Positions 17,604 through 26,868 of a DNA stretch of 64,000 nucleotides are shown one piece after another. The stretch spans positions 1 to 64,000 of the forward strand of contig RQOG01000150.1 of assembly GCA_003854985.1 (NCBI GenBank), written 5' to 3'. The stretch's first letter is position 1, and the number at the start of each line of letters is the position of its first letter. Under the pieces are notes generated by a model that saw only the letters and a program-made list of their open reading frames with translations, was not told the DNA's origin and did not search any database. Both the position numbers and the translations under genes were made by a program. Source of the DNA: Calditrichota bacterium (GTDB lineage Bacteria > Calditrichota > Calditrichia > Calditrichales > Calditrichaceae).

Positions 17604-18509
17604 ATGAAAATAAACGGTGATAAACAGATAACAAGAAACTGGTTAAGGAATATTTTGGTTGGCGGAATTATGGGCATTGCCAATATAATTCCCGGTGTTA
17701 GCGGTGGGACAATTGCAGTTGTTTTTGGAATATATGAAGATTTGATGGAAGCGCTGGGGAATTTCATAACGGATAAAGAAAACAGATGGAAATATATCAG
17801 ATTTCTGGTAACGGTATTTGGCGGCGCAATAATCACTATTATAATTTTTGCCAGAATTCTTACCTGGGCCTTCGAAAACTATACTTTAATGACAGTGTAT
17901 TTTTTTCTGGGTTTGATTTTAGGCAGCATACCAATCGTAGTAAAATCACATAAAGATATGAGTATATCGATCCCGCGAATTATTTCATTTAGTATTAGTT
18001 TTATCGTTGTTATTATTCTGGCTTTGTTACAAACCGGTGATAAACAAGCGGTGAGCAATGAGCTTTCATTTTCCACGATCGGAATTTTTGATTATTTATA
18101 TTACACTTTTTGTGGGGCTGTATCAGCGTCTGCGATGATTATTCCCGGTATCAGCGGGTCTTTTATCCTTATACTTTTAGGTATTTATTGGGAAATTCTG
18201 GCCTCTCTGAATGGGTTGACCTCAAAATTATTAGATAGTGGACTGACAACCGACATGACGGTCCGTTTAGCTTTATTGGGATCATTGGGGATTGGAATAG
18301 TAATCGGAATATTGGTTTTTTCCAGATTCATGAGTTGGGCTTTAAAGCATTATCCTTCGATTACGCTTTATGCTATTATTGGATTAATTATCGGGTCGGT
18401 ATACCAGATATTTCCCGGATTTGAATTTAATATGAATGGAATAGGCGCTGTTTTTACATTTATTGTCGGTGTGGTAATATCCCTTAAATTTGGAGAAGGG
18501 GAAAAATAG
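17604..18509 (+). CDS. DUF368 membrane protein, undecaprenyl-phosphate translocase (PopT) family
   Basis: About 301 residues and 8-10 transmembrane helices with the DUF368 inverted-repeat signatures: GIANIIPGVSGGTIAVVFGI near the N-terminus and SASAMIIPGISGSFILILLG in the second half. Members of this family return undecaprenyl phosphate across the cytoplasmic membrane. The ATG at 17604 lies 8 nt after AAGGA and 2 nt after the pcm stop; an ATG at 17595 inside pcm is the alternative. Its operon with a GT2 enzyme suggests coupled use and recycling of the lipid carrier. Confidence 0.9.
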   Translation: MKINGDKQITRNWLRNILVGGIMGIANIIPGVSGGTIAVVFGIYEDLMEALGNFITDKENRWKYIRFLVTVFGGAIITIIIFARILTWAFENYTLMTVYFFLGLILGSIPIVVKSHKDMSISIPRIISFSISFIVVIILALLQTGDKQAVSNELSFSTIGIFDYLYYTFCGAVSASAMIIPGISGSFILILLGIYWEILASLNGLTSKLLDSGLTTDMTVRLALLGSLGIGIVIGILVFSRFMSWALKHYPSITLYAIIGLIIGSVYQIFPGFEFNMNGIGAVFTFIVGVVISLKFGEGEK

Positions 18510-18574
18510 ATACGATACAAATTTGATTTAATATTGATGTTTATTTATATTTAGCGCGTTTTCATCAGATATAT

Positions 18575-18649
<75 letters not shown>

Positions 18650-18793
18650 GAATTTTTTTAATACAATTCTTATATTAGCCGCTATATATTTATATTAAAT
18701 ATCAATATTGAAAGAATTTATAGATTTTAATAATTTAAAATTTATATTTATAGTATTATACATATTCAAATAGCTAAAACTAGGAGTTCTTAA

Positions 18794-21439
18794 ATGGCTT
18801 ATCCTTTTCAGGAAATTGAAACCAGATGGCAACGTTATTGGGAAGAAAATAAAGTTTACAAGACCGATGATAATATCGATTTGAATAAACCTAAATTCTA
18901 TGTTCTGGATATGTTTCCGTATCCAAGCGGTGCGGGTCTCCATGTCGGTCATCCCGAAGGATACACGGCAACTGATATTATGGCGCGTTATAAAAGAATG
19001 AATGGATTTAATGTTTTACATCCGATGGGTTGGGATGCTTTTGGCTTGCCAGCGGAACAATATGCTATTGAAACGGGAACTCATCCGAGGATCACCACAG
19101 AAAAAAATATTAATCGATTCAGAACGCAATTAAAATCCTTGGGTTTTTCATATGATTGGGACAGACAGGTTGACACCACTGATCCGAATTATTATAAGTG
19201 GACACAATGGATTTTTATTCAATTATTCAAAAGAGGTTTGGCCTACCTGGCGGAGGTTCCCGTAAATTGGTGTCCTGCTTTGGGCACGGTTTTAGCTAAT
19301 GAAGAAGTGATTGATGGAAAAAGTGAACGCGGAGGACACCCGGTATATAAAAGACCTATGCGGCAGTGGATGTTAAAAATTACCGCCTATGCAGAAAGAT
19401 TATTGGAAGATTTGGAGGGTTTAGACTGGCCGGAAAGTACAAAGGAAATGCAGAGAAACTGGATAGGGAAGTCGGAAGGAGCAGAAGTAGATTTTCCGGT
19501 TTCCGGACACGAAAATGAGAAAATACGCGTTTTTACAACGCGTCCCGATACTTTATTTGGCGCCACTTACATGGTTTTAGCCCCTGAACATTCCTTAATC
19601 AATAAAATCGTTACCAATGAATATACAGAAAAAGTAAAAAAATACCGGGATTCTGCATTACAAAAAAGCGATCTTGAAAGAACGGAATTACAAAAGGAAA
19701 AAACAGGTGTATTTACAGGAAGTTATGCTATCAATCCTACCAATAATGAATTGATTCCGATCTGGGTTGCAGATTATGTCTTAATCTCTTATGGTACCGG
19801 AGCAATAATGGCTGTGCCGGCACACGATCAGAGAGATTATGAATTTGCCACGAAATTTAATTTGCCAATCAGGCAAGTAATTTCGGGTGGAGATATTACA
19901 AAAGAAGCTTTTACCGGTGACGGTCTGGTGATTAATTCATCGAATGAAGCATTTACCATTAATGGATTATCAGTAGACAAGGCGAAAGTAAAAATAACCG
20001 CCTGGTTGCAAAAAAAAGGAATAGGGGAGTATAAGGTAAACTACAAATTAAGGGATTGGTTATTCAGCCGTCAACGATATTGGGGCGAACCTTTCCCCGT
20101 ATTGCACTCAGAAAAAGGCGATATTATCTGTATAGAAGGGAAAGATCTTCCCGTAAAATTGCCCGAGATAAAAGATTTTAAGCCACGTACTGCAGAAGAA
20201 TCTGAAACCGACCCCTTGCCTCCTTTGTCGCGTGCTCCGAAATCTTGGAAATATGTTGAAAAAGATGGCGTCATTTATCACCGGGAGTATAATACAATGC
20301 CTCAATGGGCCGGTTACTGCTGGTATTATTTGCGTTTTATTGATCCTCAGAACGCACATTCTCTTGTTGATAAACATAAAGAGAAATACTGGATGCCTGT
20401 CGATTTGTATGTTGGAGGTGCCGAACACTCTGTGCTTCATCTTTTATATGCCAGATTCTGGCATAAAGTATTATATGATATCGGAGTCGTTTCAACAAAA
20501 GAACCTTTTTCAAAATTAGTACACCAGGGCATGATACTTGGTGAAACAGAGTTTTCTGTCTATTATACAAAGGATGGTAACGCCATCAGCTCGTCATTTG
20601 TCACATCAGATGGATGCTATAACAAAACAGGTGAAAAGCTTAATAAGAAGAAGATATCTGAAGAAGATACGATTAAAATTGGTGACAAAATTGTACTTCA
20701 AAACAATCAGAAGATTGAGGTTGAATCCAGAGCCTACAAGATGAGTAAAAGTCGGGGCAATGTGGTCAATCCTGATCATATTGTTACAGGGTATGGGGCC
20801 GATTCTCTACGTTTATATGAAATGTTTATGGGGCCTTTGAAAGATATGAAATCATGGAGTATGAAAGGTGTCGAAGGCGTTCATCGATTTCTAAACAGAG
20901 TATGGAGATTATTCATTGATGAAAATGAAAACAAAATTTTAGGTAATATTACGACCGCTGAGCCCGATACATTGCAACTTAAAACACTACATCAGGTTAT
21001 AAAAAAAGTAACATGTGATATAGAAAATATGCAGTTTAACACGGCTATAGCGGCATTAATGATTTTTGTTAATGAAGCTAATAAATGGGAAAAGAAATCA
21101 AGAGACGTTCTGGAATCTTTTCTTCTGATTTTAAATCCTTTTGCACCTCATATCACAGAAGAACTTTGGCAGAGGATAGGTAATAAGGATACCATTGCTG
21201 CACATAGATGGCCGAAGTATAATGAAAATTACTTGAAAGAAGATACAAAAGAAATTGTCATACAAATAAACGGAAAACTAAGAGCTACTATGCAAACACC
21301 TGCTGATGAGGCTGATAATAAAAAGTATATTGAAAATCAAGCACTTTCCATTGAAGCCATTAAAAGCAGGATTGAAGATAAAAGCATTTTGCGGGTTATT
21401 TCCGTTCCGGGAAAACTTGTTAATATCGTGGTAAAATAG
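18794..21439 (+). CDS. leuS: Leucyl-tRNA synthetase
   Basis: An 881-residue class I synthetase. The HIGH motif is in [16 protein letters not shown] (~43-58). The CP1 editing domain spans ~225-415, with [19 protein letters not shown] and [24 protein letters not shown] appears in [14 protein letters not shown] (~650), followed by the anticodon-binding helical domain and the C-terminal domain ([16 protein letters not shown]). A segment of about 50 residues just before KMSKS ([18 protein letters not shown] onwards) is the leucine-specific insertion. AGGAG precedes the ATG. The next gene begins 4 nt downstream. Confidence 0.97.
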   Translation: MAYPFQEIETRWQRYWEENKVYKTDDNIDLNKPKFYVLDMFPYPSGAGLHVGHPEGYTATDIMARYKRMNGFNVLHPMGWDAFGLPAEQYAIETGTHPRITTEKNINRFRTQLKSLGFSYDWDRQVDTTDPNYYKWTQWIFIQLFKRGLAYLAEVPVNWCPALGTVLANEEVIDGKSERGGHPVYKRPMRQWMLKITAYAERLLEDLEGLDWPESTKEMQRNWIGKSEGAEVDFPVSGHENEKIRVFTTRPDTLFGATYMVLAPEHSLINKIVTNEYTEKVKKYRDSALQKSDLERTELQKEKTGVFTGSYAINPTNNELIPIWVADYVLISYGTGAIMAVPAHDQRDYEFATKFNLPIRQVISGGDITKEAFTGDGLVINSSNEAFTINGLSVDKAKVKITAWLQKKGIGEYKVNYKLRDWLFSRQRYWGEPFPVLHSEKGDIICIEGKDLPVKLPEIKDFKPRTAEESETDPLPPLSRAPKSWKYVEKDGVIYHREYNTMPQWAGYCWYYLRFIDPQNAHSLVDKHKEKYWMPVDLYVGGAEHSVLHLLYARFWHKVLYDIGVVSTKEPFSKLVHQGMILGETEFSVYYTKDGNAISSSFVTSDGCYNKTGEKLNKKKISEEDTIKIGDKIVLQNNQKIEVESRAYKMSKSRGNVVNPDHIVTGYGADSLRLYEMFMGPLKDMKSWSMKGVEGVHRFLNRVWRLFIDENENKILGNITTAEPDTLQLKTLHQVIKKVTCDIENMQFNTAIAALMIFVNEANKWEKKSRDVLESFLLILNPFAPHITEELWQRIGNKDTIAAHRWPKYNENYLKEDTKEIVIQINGKLRATMQTPADEADNKKYIENQALSIEAIKSRIEDKSILRVISVPGKLVNIVVK

Positions 21440-21443
21440 TACC

Positions 21444-22952
21444 ATGAATATTGCAGGAGTATTCAATAATCTTTTTAAAGAACCAATTCCCATCGCGGAT
21501 TGGTATACTACCGGTATTGCGGTAGTTTTAATTTTTATAATCATAATAATCGCTTATTATTTAAAACAAATATTTGTCTTCTGGAAAGAGGAATGGTCCA
21601 GAAAATTTGTGCATATTTGTACAGGAATTCTTGCAGCAATTGCCCCTTATTATTTCAATTCTGCGATATTACTTTTGTCAATTAGTCTGTTGTTCCTGAT
21701 TCTTGATTTCACTTTTATCAAAAAAGGAATTCTAAAGGATATATTCGGACAACGATTTTCCTATGGGACTGTGTATTTTCCATTGGCCAATATTTTGTTA
21801 ATTATTTTTTGCTGGCCAGACTATAAGCATTTAATTACGCTGGGTATGTTATTGTTTGCGATTCCTGATGCATTAGCCGCAGTCGCAGGAAATTTAATTC
21901 GAAGAAATTATATTTTTGTCCCCATTAAAGATAAAAAGAGCATAGTTGGTTCTACAATAATGTTTCTTTTTTCTTTAATCATTATATATATATTTTTTTA
22001 TACATTTTCTAAAGATAACTACGGCTTACTATTACATTATGCATTTATGGCGGCCTTGATCATTACTGTTGTTGAAATGATGTCTTCGTCTGGTTCGGAT
22101 AATTTATATGTTCCAATTACAGGTGTATTGATTTTCTTTATTTTTCAAAATTCTTCTAATGATTTAATAATGCAAATAGGACTTGCAATCCTATTGTCTT
22201 TAATAATAGCGATTATAAGTTTTCATTTAAAATTTTTATCTTTAAGTGGAAGTCTTATGACATTCCTTTTGGCTGTTGCAATATTCGGATTAGGAGGTCT
22301 TCAATGGGCAGTCCCGATTTTAACGTTTTTTATATTATCTTCATTATTAAGTAAAGCAGGGAAGAGCAGAAAACAAAAATTTAAAAATACATTTGAAAAA
22401 ACAGGAATCAGAGATCATATACAGGTTCTTGTTAATGGCGGTATAGGTGGCTTTTTTGTTATTATTTCATATTTTTATAATGGAAACAATGCAATATTTT
22501 TCTATTTATACCTTATATCACTTTCTGTTGCAGTGGCTGATACATGGGCAACTGAAATAGGAATATTATTTAAATGGAAACCGTATCTTATTACTACTTT
22601 TAAAAAAGTAAATCCAGGTTTGTCTGGAGCTGTTTCTCTTCATGGTACTATTGGTGGAATTTTGGGCAGTACAATTATTGCTTATTCCGGGATTATATTT
22701 CTAAATAAATTAAATTACGATTTATTTTTCATAATCATTTTTTTGGGAGTATTCGGTTCAATTATTGATAGTATCTTGGGAGCCACTATTCAGGGACAGT
22801 ATGTATGTTCGGTATGCAAAAAATATACTGAAAAAAAAATTCATTGTAATTATGAAACAAAATTAATACGCGGCTATAAATTTATTAATAACGATACAGT
22901 TAATTTTTTATCAATACTATTCACTGTATCGATTTTTATTTTATTCAATTAG
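21444..22952 (+). CDS. Fusion of a dolichol/phytol-kinase-like domain with DUF92
   Basis: 502 residues with about 14 transmembrane helices. The N-terminal half (~15-220) resembles the SEC59/DGK1/VTE5 polyprenol-kinase family: RKFVHICTGILAAIAPYYF, then FPLANILLIIFCWPD, GMLLFAIPDALAAVAG and KDKKSIVGSTIMF. The C-terminal half (~250-502) is DUF92/VTE6-like: SLSVAVADTWATEIGILF, NPGLSGAVSLHGTIGGILGS, IIDSILGATIQGQYVCS. In plants VTE5 makes phytyl phosphate and VTE6 adds the second phosphate, so the fusion could convert a polyprenol to its diphosphate in two steps. The bacterial substrate is not known. It starts 4 nt after leuS. Confidence 0.85.
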   Translation: MNIAGVFNNLFKEPIPIADWYTTGIAVVLIFIIIIIAYYLKQIFVFWKEEWSRKFVHICTGILAAIAPYYFNSAILLLSISLLFLILDFTFIKKGILKDIFGQRFSYGTVYFPLANILLIIFCWPDYKHLITLGMLLFAIPDALAAVAGNLIRRNYIFVPIKDKKSIVGSTIMFLFSLIIIYIFFYTFSKDNYGLLLHYAFMAALIITVVEMMSSSGSDNLYVPITGVLIFFIFQNSSNDLIMQIGLAILLSLIIAIISFHLKFLSLSGSLMTFLLAVAIFGLGGLQWAVPILTFFILSSLLSKAGKSRKQKFKNTFEKTGIRDHIQVLVNGGIGGFFVIISYFYNGNNAIFFYLYLISLSVAVADTWATEIGILFKWKPYLITTFKKVNPGLSGAVSLHGTIGGILGSTIIAYSGIIFLNKLNYDLFFIIIFLGVFGSIIDSILGATIQGQYVCSVCKKYTEKKIHCNYETKLIRGYKFINNDTVNFLSILFTVSIFILFN

Positions 22953-23233
22953 TTTTAAAAATTATCTATTTTTTTTGTAGACAATAAATAAAAATAAAAT
23001 AAGAGCAAACAAATAAAAACAAATATAAAATAATAATAAATGTTATATAATATATATTATGTAAACTTATAATTTTGTTAATAACTCATAGATCATTGGT
23101 ATTGTTGATGTTTTAATTGGTATTGTACAATACGCATTTATGAGACATTATGGCAATTTTTATCCTTCCCACTTTCTATATACCTATATTTTTTTATTTT
23201 TTAAATATCTTGAAGGAATGAATAATAATTAGA
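22953..23233 (+). other. AT-rich non-coding stretch between the DUF92 fusion and the IS element
   Basis: No credible gene. It contains two copies of ATTGGTATTGT (23095-23105 and 23116-23126), the second merging into a perfect 14-bp palindrome GTATTGTACAATAC (23120-23133). I see no tRNA and no clear terminator. Confidence 0.6.
23095..23133. repeat. 11-bp direct repeat plus 14-bp palindrome, operator-like
   Basis: ATTGGTATTGT occurs twice, 21 bp apart (two helical turns). The second copy overlaps the palindrome GTATTGTACAATAC. It could be a protein-binding site, but there is no adjacent regulator. Confidence 0.4.
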
Positions 23234-24297
23234 TGTCCTGTCTTGACTTCGTGTTTACAAATTAATTAAAAGAGTACTTATGTAACAAGAATAATTTTCC
23301 GGGCACATTTCCTTTCGTTCTTTTGCCCTGATTCGGTCTTTGAAAATTATAATAATCAGTAAATTTATCCAAATCATCCTGCAATTCTTGTAAGGATTTA
23401 TAGATTTTTTTTCTAAAAGCGATTTGATAAAATTCCTGATTATAAGTTTGGTTGAGTCTTTCCACAGCGCCATTAGTCCATGGATGTTTAACTTTGGTGT
23501 ATTTGTGTTTGATTTTATAAAAAGCCAAAAGATCTTCAAACCTATGCTTTTTACTTTTATGATGAGTAGTAAATTCCAGTCCATTATCAGTCAGAATTCT
23601 GCTGATAATACGTCTATGTGCATAATTTCTAATATGAAGTAAGAAATCACAAGCGCTTTTAGCCGATTTGGAAGTGTAGATTTTGGCCCAGGCATAGTTA
23701 GAGAACGTATCAATGGCCGTCATCTGATAAATACGTCCAATACCTTTAAGCGTGCCGATATAGGCTGTATCCATTGCAATTAGATATCCAGGCGCCTTAG
23801 TTTTCACAGAGCGTTTCTTAGCCAACTGACGATCAAGTTGATGTTTTGAAATGATTGTTTTTTCACCATCCTGAAGTCTCTGGAAACGATCTTTACGCAG
23901 ATTCAGATGATTACGTTTAAGTGCATTATAGACAGCTGTTTTACCAACCCTGAGCCCTATTAGAGATAAGTTTAAAGCAATATTCATAGGCCCATGAGAG
24001 GGATTCTGATAAGCGTAATCCAAAACAAGTTTTTCTATATTTTTTGAAATTTGATTAGGCTGACGTCCCTGGGACCTGATTTTATTATTTAAACCGGAAA
24101 GTCCATCCGATCGATAGCGATTGTACCATTTATAGAAAGTGGTTCTGCTGATATGATATTTAGAACAAATATCTTTTACAAGAATCGATTGCATAAAGAA
24201 CTCATCAATCATAACTTTGCGGTGATGGATTAGTAATTGCTGATCTGTCATTGGCAACCTCCTACTTTTTCTTTGTGCAAGAAGTCAAAATAGGCAA
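23234..24297 (-). mobile_element. IS481-type insertion sequence
   Basis: About 1.06 kb holding one intact transposase gene on the - strand. Imperfect terminal inverted repeats are visible: TGTCCTGTCTTGACTTCGTG (23234-23253) and, read on the - strand, TTGCCTATTTTGACTTCTTG (24297-24278). They match at 14 of 20 positions, including the block TTGACTTC. No target-site duplication can be recognised, so the outer boundaries are approximate. The element lies in an AT-rich intergenic region beside two perfect palindromes. Confidence 0.75.
23262..24257 (-). CDS. IS481-family transposase
   Basis: 331 residues, apparently full length. An N-terminal helix-turn-helix (~10-60, ICSKYHISRTTFYKWYNRYR) and a second HTH-like part (GKTAVYNALKRNHLN) precede the rve/DDE integrase core. 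The catalytic triad is Asp163 (AMDTAYIG), Asp224 (LTDNGLEF) and Glu266 (NGAVERLNQT), with the family's HPWTNGAVERLNQT block. It catalyses cut-and-paste or copy-out movement of the element. No frameshift or internal stop, so it may still be active. The 3' end lies only ~28 nt inside the left inverted repeat. Confidence 0.93.
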   Translation of the reverse strand: MPMTDQQLLIHHRKVMIDEFFMQSILVKDICSKYHISRTTFYKWYNRYRSDGLSGLNNKIRSQGRQPNQISKNIEKLVLDYAYQNPSHGPMNIALNLSLIGLRVGKTAVYNALKRNHLNLRKDRFQRLQDGEKTIISKHQLDRQLAKKRSVKTKAPGYLIAMDTAYIGTLKGIGRIYQMTAIDTFSNYAWAKIYTSKSAKSACDFLLHIRNYAHRRIISRILTDNGLEFTTHHKSKKHRFEDLLAFYKIKHKYTKVKHPWTNGAVERLNQTYNQEFYQIAFRKKIYKSLQELQDDLDKFTDYYNFQRPNQGKRTKGNVPGKLFLLHKYSFN

Positions 24298-24318
24298 AAT
24301 GGTTGTCAATTAAAATCG

Positions 24319-24352
24319 CAAAGTATACTGGGGGTACCCCCAGTATACTTTG
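24319..24352. repeat. Perfect 34-bp palindrome
   Basis: The 17-base half CAAAGTATACTGGGGGT (24319-24335) is followed immediately by its exact reverse complement (24336-24352), with no spacer. It can extrude as a cruciform or act as a symmetric binding site. It lies 21 bp outside the right end of the IS481 element. Confidence 0.9.
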
Positions 24353-24364
24353 TTTATTTCAAAC

Positions 24365-24384
24365 ACCATGTGTTAACACATGGT
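24365..24384. repeat. Perfect 20-bp palindrome
   Basis: ACCATGTGTTAACACATGGT equals its own reverse complement. It starts 12 bp after the 34-bp palindrome and about 80 bp before the next gene. Confidence 0.9.
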
Positions 24385-24465
24385 TAAGACAATACAAATT
24401 AGATAATTGAAAATTTTTTTAAAGTTTTATATATTTTGTAAAACGAACAATAGGAGAACAAAAAT

Positions 24466-24672
24466 ATGGATAAAGATATGGTTGTTGTTGAATATTTAAA
24501 AGTATATTTTAATTCACATCCTGATAAAGTTCCGGAAGATCCGGAAAAAGCATTTGAAATGTTTCAAAAAATGCATAAAAAATATAAAGGAAAATTTTTA
24601 GAAGATTTCAAACAGAAAAGTGAAAAATTTGTTGATCAGTTTTTTGATGGCAAAGGATCAAAATATAGATAA
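24466..24672 (+). CDS. Small acidic/basic helical protein, unknown
   Basis: 68 residues, beginning MDKDMVVVEYLKVYFNSHPD and rich in Lys, Glu, Asp and Phe (EKAFEMFQKMHKKYKGKFLEDF). Likely two or three soluble amphipathic helices, no membrane segment, no cysteines. AGGAG seven to eight bases upstream of the ATG supports a real gene. It faces csrA convergently across 75 nt. I do not recognise the family. The two palindromes upstream are candidates for its control region. Confidence 0.65.
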   Translation: MDKDMVVVEYLKVYFNSHPDKVPEDPEKAFEMFQKMHKKYKGKFLEDFKQKSEKFVDQFFDGKGSKYR

Positions 24673-24747
24673 AATATTTTTAAAAATTTTTCATACAGAA
24701 TAATAAATAATATCATATTAAGAATATCTAAAGTAATAAGAATGTAA

Positions 24748-24951
24748 TTATTCATTGTGTGAAACATTAATTTTCTTAGAAACAAAGGAAACGCCTTTAA
24801 TTTTTTCAAATAATTCTTCTCTGTATATCTCAATTTCTCTGGGTGCTTCAATACCGAGTTTAACCTGATTTCCATCGATATCGACCACAATTACGCGTAT
24901 TTCATCACCAATGGTAATCGATTCACCCAGTCTTCTTGTAAGTACTAACAT
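24748..24951 (-). CDS. csrA: Carbon storage regulator CsrA
   Basis: 67 residues beginning [20 protein letters not shown], the CsrA/RsmA signature. [19 protein letters not shown] carries the conserved GIxAP..I.V.R RNA-contact segment with its Arg. CsrA is a homodimeric RNA-binding protein that blocks ribosome-binding sites carrying GGA. Its own leader (just above 24951) reads GGGGGATAAATTAGGAG, so two GGA motifs, one within the Shine-Dalgarno, could allow autoregulation. It is not next to fliW or flagellar genes. Confidence 0.95.
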   Translation of the reverse strand: MLVLTRRLGESITIGDEIRVIVVDIDGNQVKLGIEAPREIEIYREELFEKIKGVSFVSKKINVSHNE

Positions 24952-25357
24952 TTTATTCTCCTAATTTATCCCCCAACATTTAGGCATATATTATGAAATA
25001 ACTTATTAATAATTGATAAACATGAATAACGATAAAGTTATAATTATCTTTATGCACTGCCCTACCCTTTACAATATTTTAAAAATAAAATCTGTAGAAA
25101 TCGATGATAAAAATTAAAAAATAATATTAATGTTTTACGGACAGTTATCTGTTCTTTATCAGTTTTTAATATATGTTATTCAAATCTCCTTAAATAAATA
25201 ATTTTTCATAAAAACTTTTTTTATACTATAATAAATCTATTATGGTATATGAATATATGAGCTTTTCCTCCATGAATATGGTCTTGGTTTAGCTTTTCAA
25301 AAAGAAATGCATTGGTATTATATAAATATAAATAACCGATGTCAAGGATATATGTCA
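24952..25357. other. 406-nt AT-rich intergenic region, nothing identified
   Basis: Very AT-rich by eye. It must hold the csrA promoter on its left side (- strand) and the 3' end of engB on its right. No ORF with a ribosome-binding site, no tRNA and no strong hairpin with a T tract was found on either strand. Confidence 0.6.
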
Positions 25358-25942
25358 CTAACTTATCATCTCATTGAGTAATAAAATAATACCATTCCTA
25401 TATTCGATTGAGCTTGTTGAAAAGTGTAATATATGATGATTTGGGTATTCTCTCATCATTTGTTTTTGAACCTTATTAATATTATTTTTTGAAAGTTTAT
25501 CGACTTTTGTTAATATAAAAATATATGGTTTATTATAATAATCCAACCATTGAACCATTTCTTTGTCATTTTTAAGCAATCCCTGTCGGCAATCGATTAA
25601 CAAGCATACCAATCGTAAATTAATAGAATTTTTTAAATAGGCTTCTATCATGTTTTGCCACCTATTCTTTTCCCCTTTACTTACTTTAGAAAACCCATAG
25701 CCTGGTAAATCAACCACGAATAGCCGATTATCAATATTGAAGTAATTTATTAATCTTGTTTTACCAGGGGACGACGATACTTTTGCCAGTTTCTTTCTAT
25801 TTACAATCTTATTCAGTAATGATGATTTTCCCACATTTGAACGGCCAACCAATGCAACTTCAGGATAATTTTCATCAGGCTTATCAGAATAATCAGCTAC
25901 ACTTTTAATAAAAGCTGCTTTATTAAAATTAATAATTGTCAT
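25358..25942 (-). CDS. engB: Ribosome biogenesis GTPase EngB/YsxC
   Basis: 194 residues, a TRAFAC GTPase needed for late 50S assembly. G1 is VGRSNVGKSSLLNKI (~32-46), G2 lies around SSSPGKTRLINYF, G3 is VDLPGYGFSKVSK, G4 is ILTKVDKL and G5 is HFSTSS. The N-terminal FNKAAFIKSVADYSDKPDE is typical of EngB. Length normal. It is the first gene of a - strand run that continues with trxA just upstream (start 25942, 43 nt after the trxA stop). Confidence 0.95.
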   Translation of the reverse strand: MTIINFNKAAFIKSVADYSDKPDENYPEVALVGRSNVGKSSLLNKIVNRKKLAKVSSSPGKTRLINYFNIDNRLFVVDLPGYGFSKVSKGEKNRWQNMIEAYLKNSINLRLVCLLIDCRQGLLKNDKEMVQWLDYYNKPYIFILTKVDKLSKNNINKVQKQMMREYPNHHILHFSTSSIEYRNGIILLLNEMIS

Positions 25943-25985
25943 CGAGTCAGGTTATTATTAGTAAATAGTGTGACAAATTGGGAAA

Positions 25986-26309
25986 TTAAAGAACTGATTT
26001 CAGTCTCTCAACGATTGTTTTTTTAGGCACCGCGCCTATTAATTGTTCAACAGCTTTGCCGTCTTTAAAAATTAAAAGAGTCGGAATGGAGCGTATTCCA
26101 TAGTTCATAGAAATATGTGGATTGTGGTCGACATTGAGTTTAGCAATTTTTAGTTTACCTTCATATTCATTTGATAATTCTTCAACGATCGGAGAAATTA
26201 AACGACATGGTGCGCACCATTCAGCCCAAAAATCAACGATAACTGGTATAGAAGATTTCAATATTTCTTTATCAAAATTACTTTCGCTAATCTCAACGTA
26301 TTTACCCAT
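25986..26309 (-). CDS. trxA: Thioredoxin (CAPC active site)
   Basis: A 107-residue cytosolic thioredoxin fold: the N-terminal strand, then the active site FWAEWCAPCRLISPI with Cys-Ala-Pro-Cys in place of the commoner CGPC, the cis-Pro segment IRSIPTLLIF and the final IGAVPKKTIVERL. No signal peptide or membrane anchor. GGAGGAAAG lies directly before the ATG. The Gly-to-Ala change between the cysteines occurs in functional bacterial thioredoxins and may shift redox potential slightly. Confidence 0.94.
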   Translation of the reverse strand: MGKYVEISESNFDKEILKSSIPVIVDFWAEWCAPCRLISPIVEELSNEYEGKLKIAKLNVDHNPHISMNYGIRSIPTLLIFKDGKAVEQLIGAVPKKTIVERLKSVL

Positions 26310-26393
26310 CTTTCCTCCAATAAATCCTTAGCATAATCCCTTATTATTTTTTTCTCTTAAGATAAAAAGATAATTCAAAATCTTCAATACTAA

Positions 26394-26846
26394 TTAACTA
26401 TCGGTGCCAAGTTTTATTATAATTACTCGCACTCTCGTTACTCCGTCTGAAATCATATCTACTGTTTTTGCAGCATTGTATGATAAATCGAGAATTCTTC
26501 CTTTTTTAAAAGGGCCACGGTCATTAATCCGAACGCGCACCTTTTTTCCATTTTGTAAATTTTCAACCTCTAATATTGTACCAAAAGGCAGATATTTATG
26601 CGCAGCCGTTAGTTTATACATATCGTAAATTTCACCATTGGCTGTTTTTCTGCCATGAAATTTTGTACCATAATATGAACACTCACCGGTTAAAATCTGT
26701 CCTTCAGCATAGGTATTTTTTTTGTTTATGTTTTCTTCATTTTTTGATGTATCCTGTATTGATTTATTTGAAGAGAATCTGTTGCCGGCCGTGCATGAAG
26801 ACATGAAAGTAAAAATAAAAAGAGCTAATATTATATTTTTTTTCAT
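26394..26846 (-). CDS. RlpA-like lipoprotein (septal peptidoglycan transglycosylase family)
   Basis: 150 residues from the ATG at 26846. This start gives a clean lipoprotein signal ([18 protein letters not shown], Cys18), whereas the TTG at 26879 would overlap the upstream gene. After a Ser/Lys/Asn-rich linker comes the double-psi beta-barrel (DPBB) of Rlp[35 protein letters not shown], and [20 protein letters not shown] with the catalytic Asp. The C-terminal SPOR domain of E. coli RlpA is absent. Likely a lipid-anchored lytic transglycosylase acting on denuded glycan strands. Confidence 0.9.
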   Translation of the reverse strand: MKKNIILALFIFTFMSSCTAGNRFSSNKSIQDTSKNEENINKKNTYAEGQILTGECSYYGTKFHGRKTANGEIYDMYKLTAAHKYLPFGTILEVENLQNGKKVRVRINDRGPFKKGRILDLSYNAAKTVDMISDGVTRVRVIIIKLGTDS

Positions 26847-26868
26847 GATTTTTTCCAGGTTATCTTTC

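Noticed and set aside
20232-20744. Extra + strand ORFs inside leuS (20232-20519, 20538-20744)
   Set aside because: Both lie wholly inside the well-supported leuS frame, have no Shine-Dalgarno and no recognisable domain.
23225-24310. Target-site duplication flanking the IS481 element
   Set aside because: The bases just outside the two inverted repeats do not match, so no duplication can be claimed.
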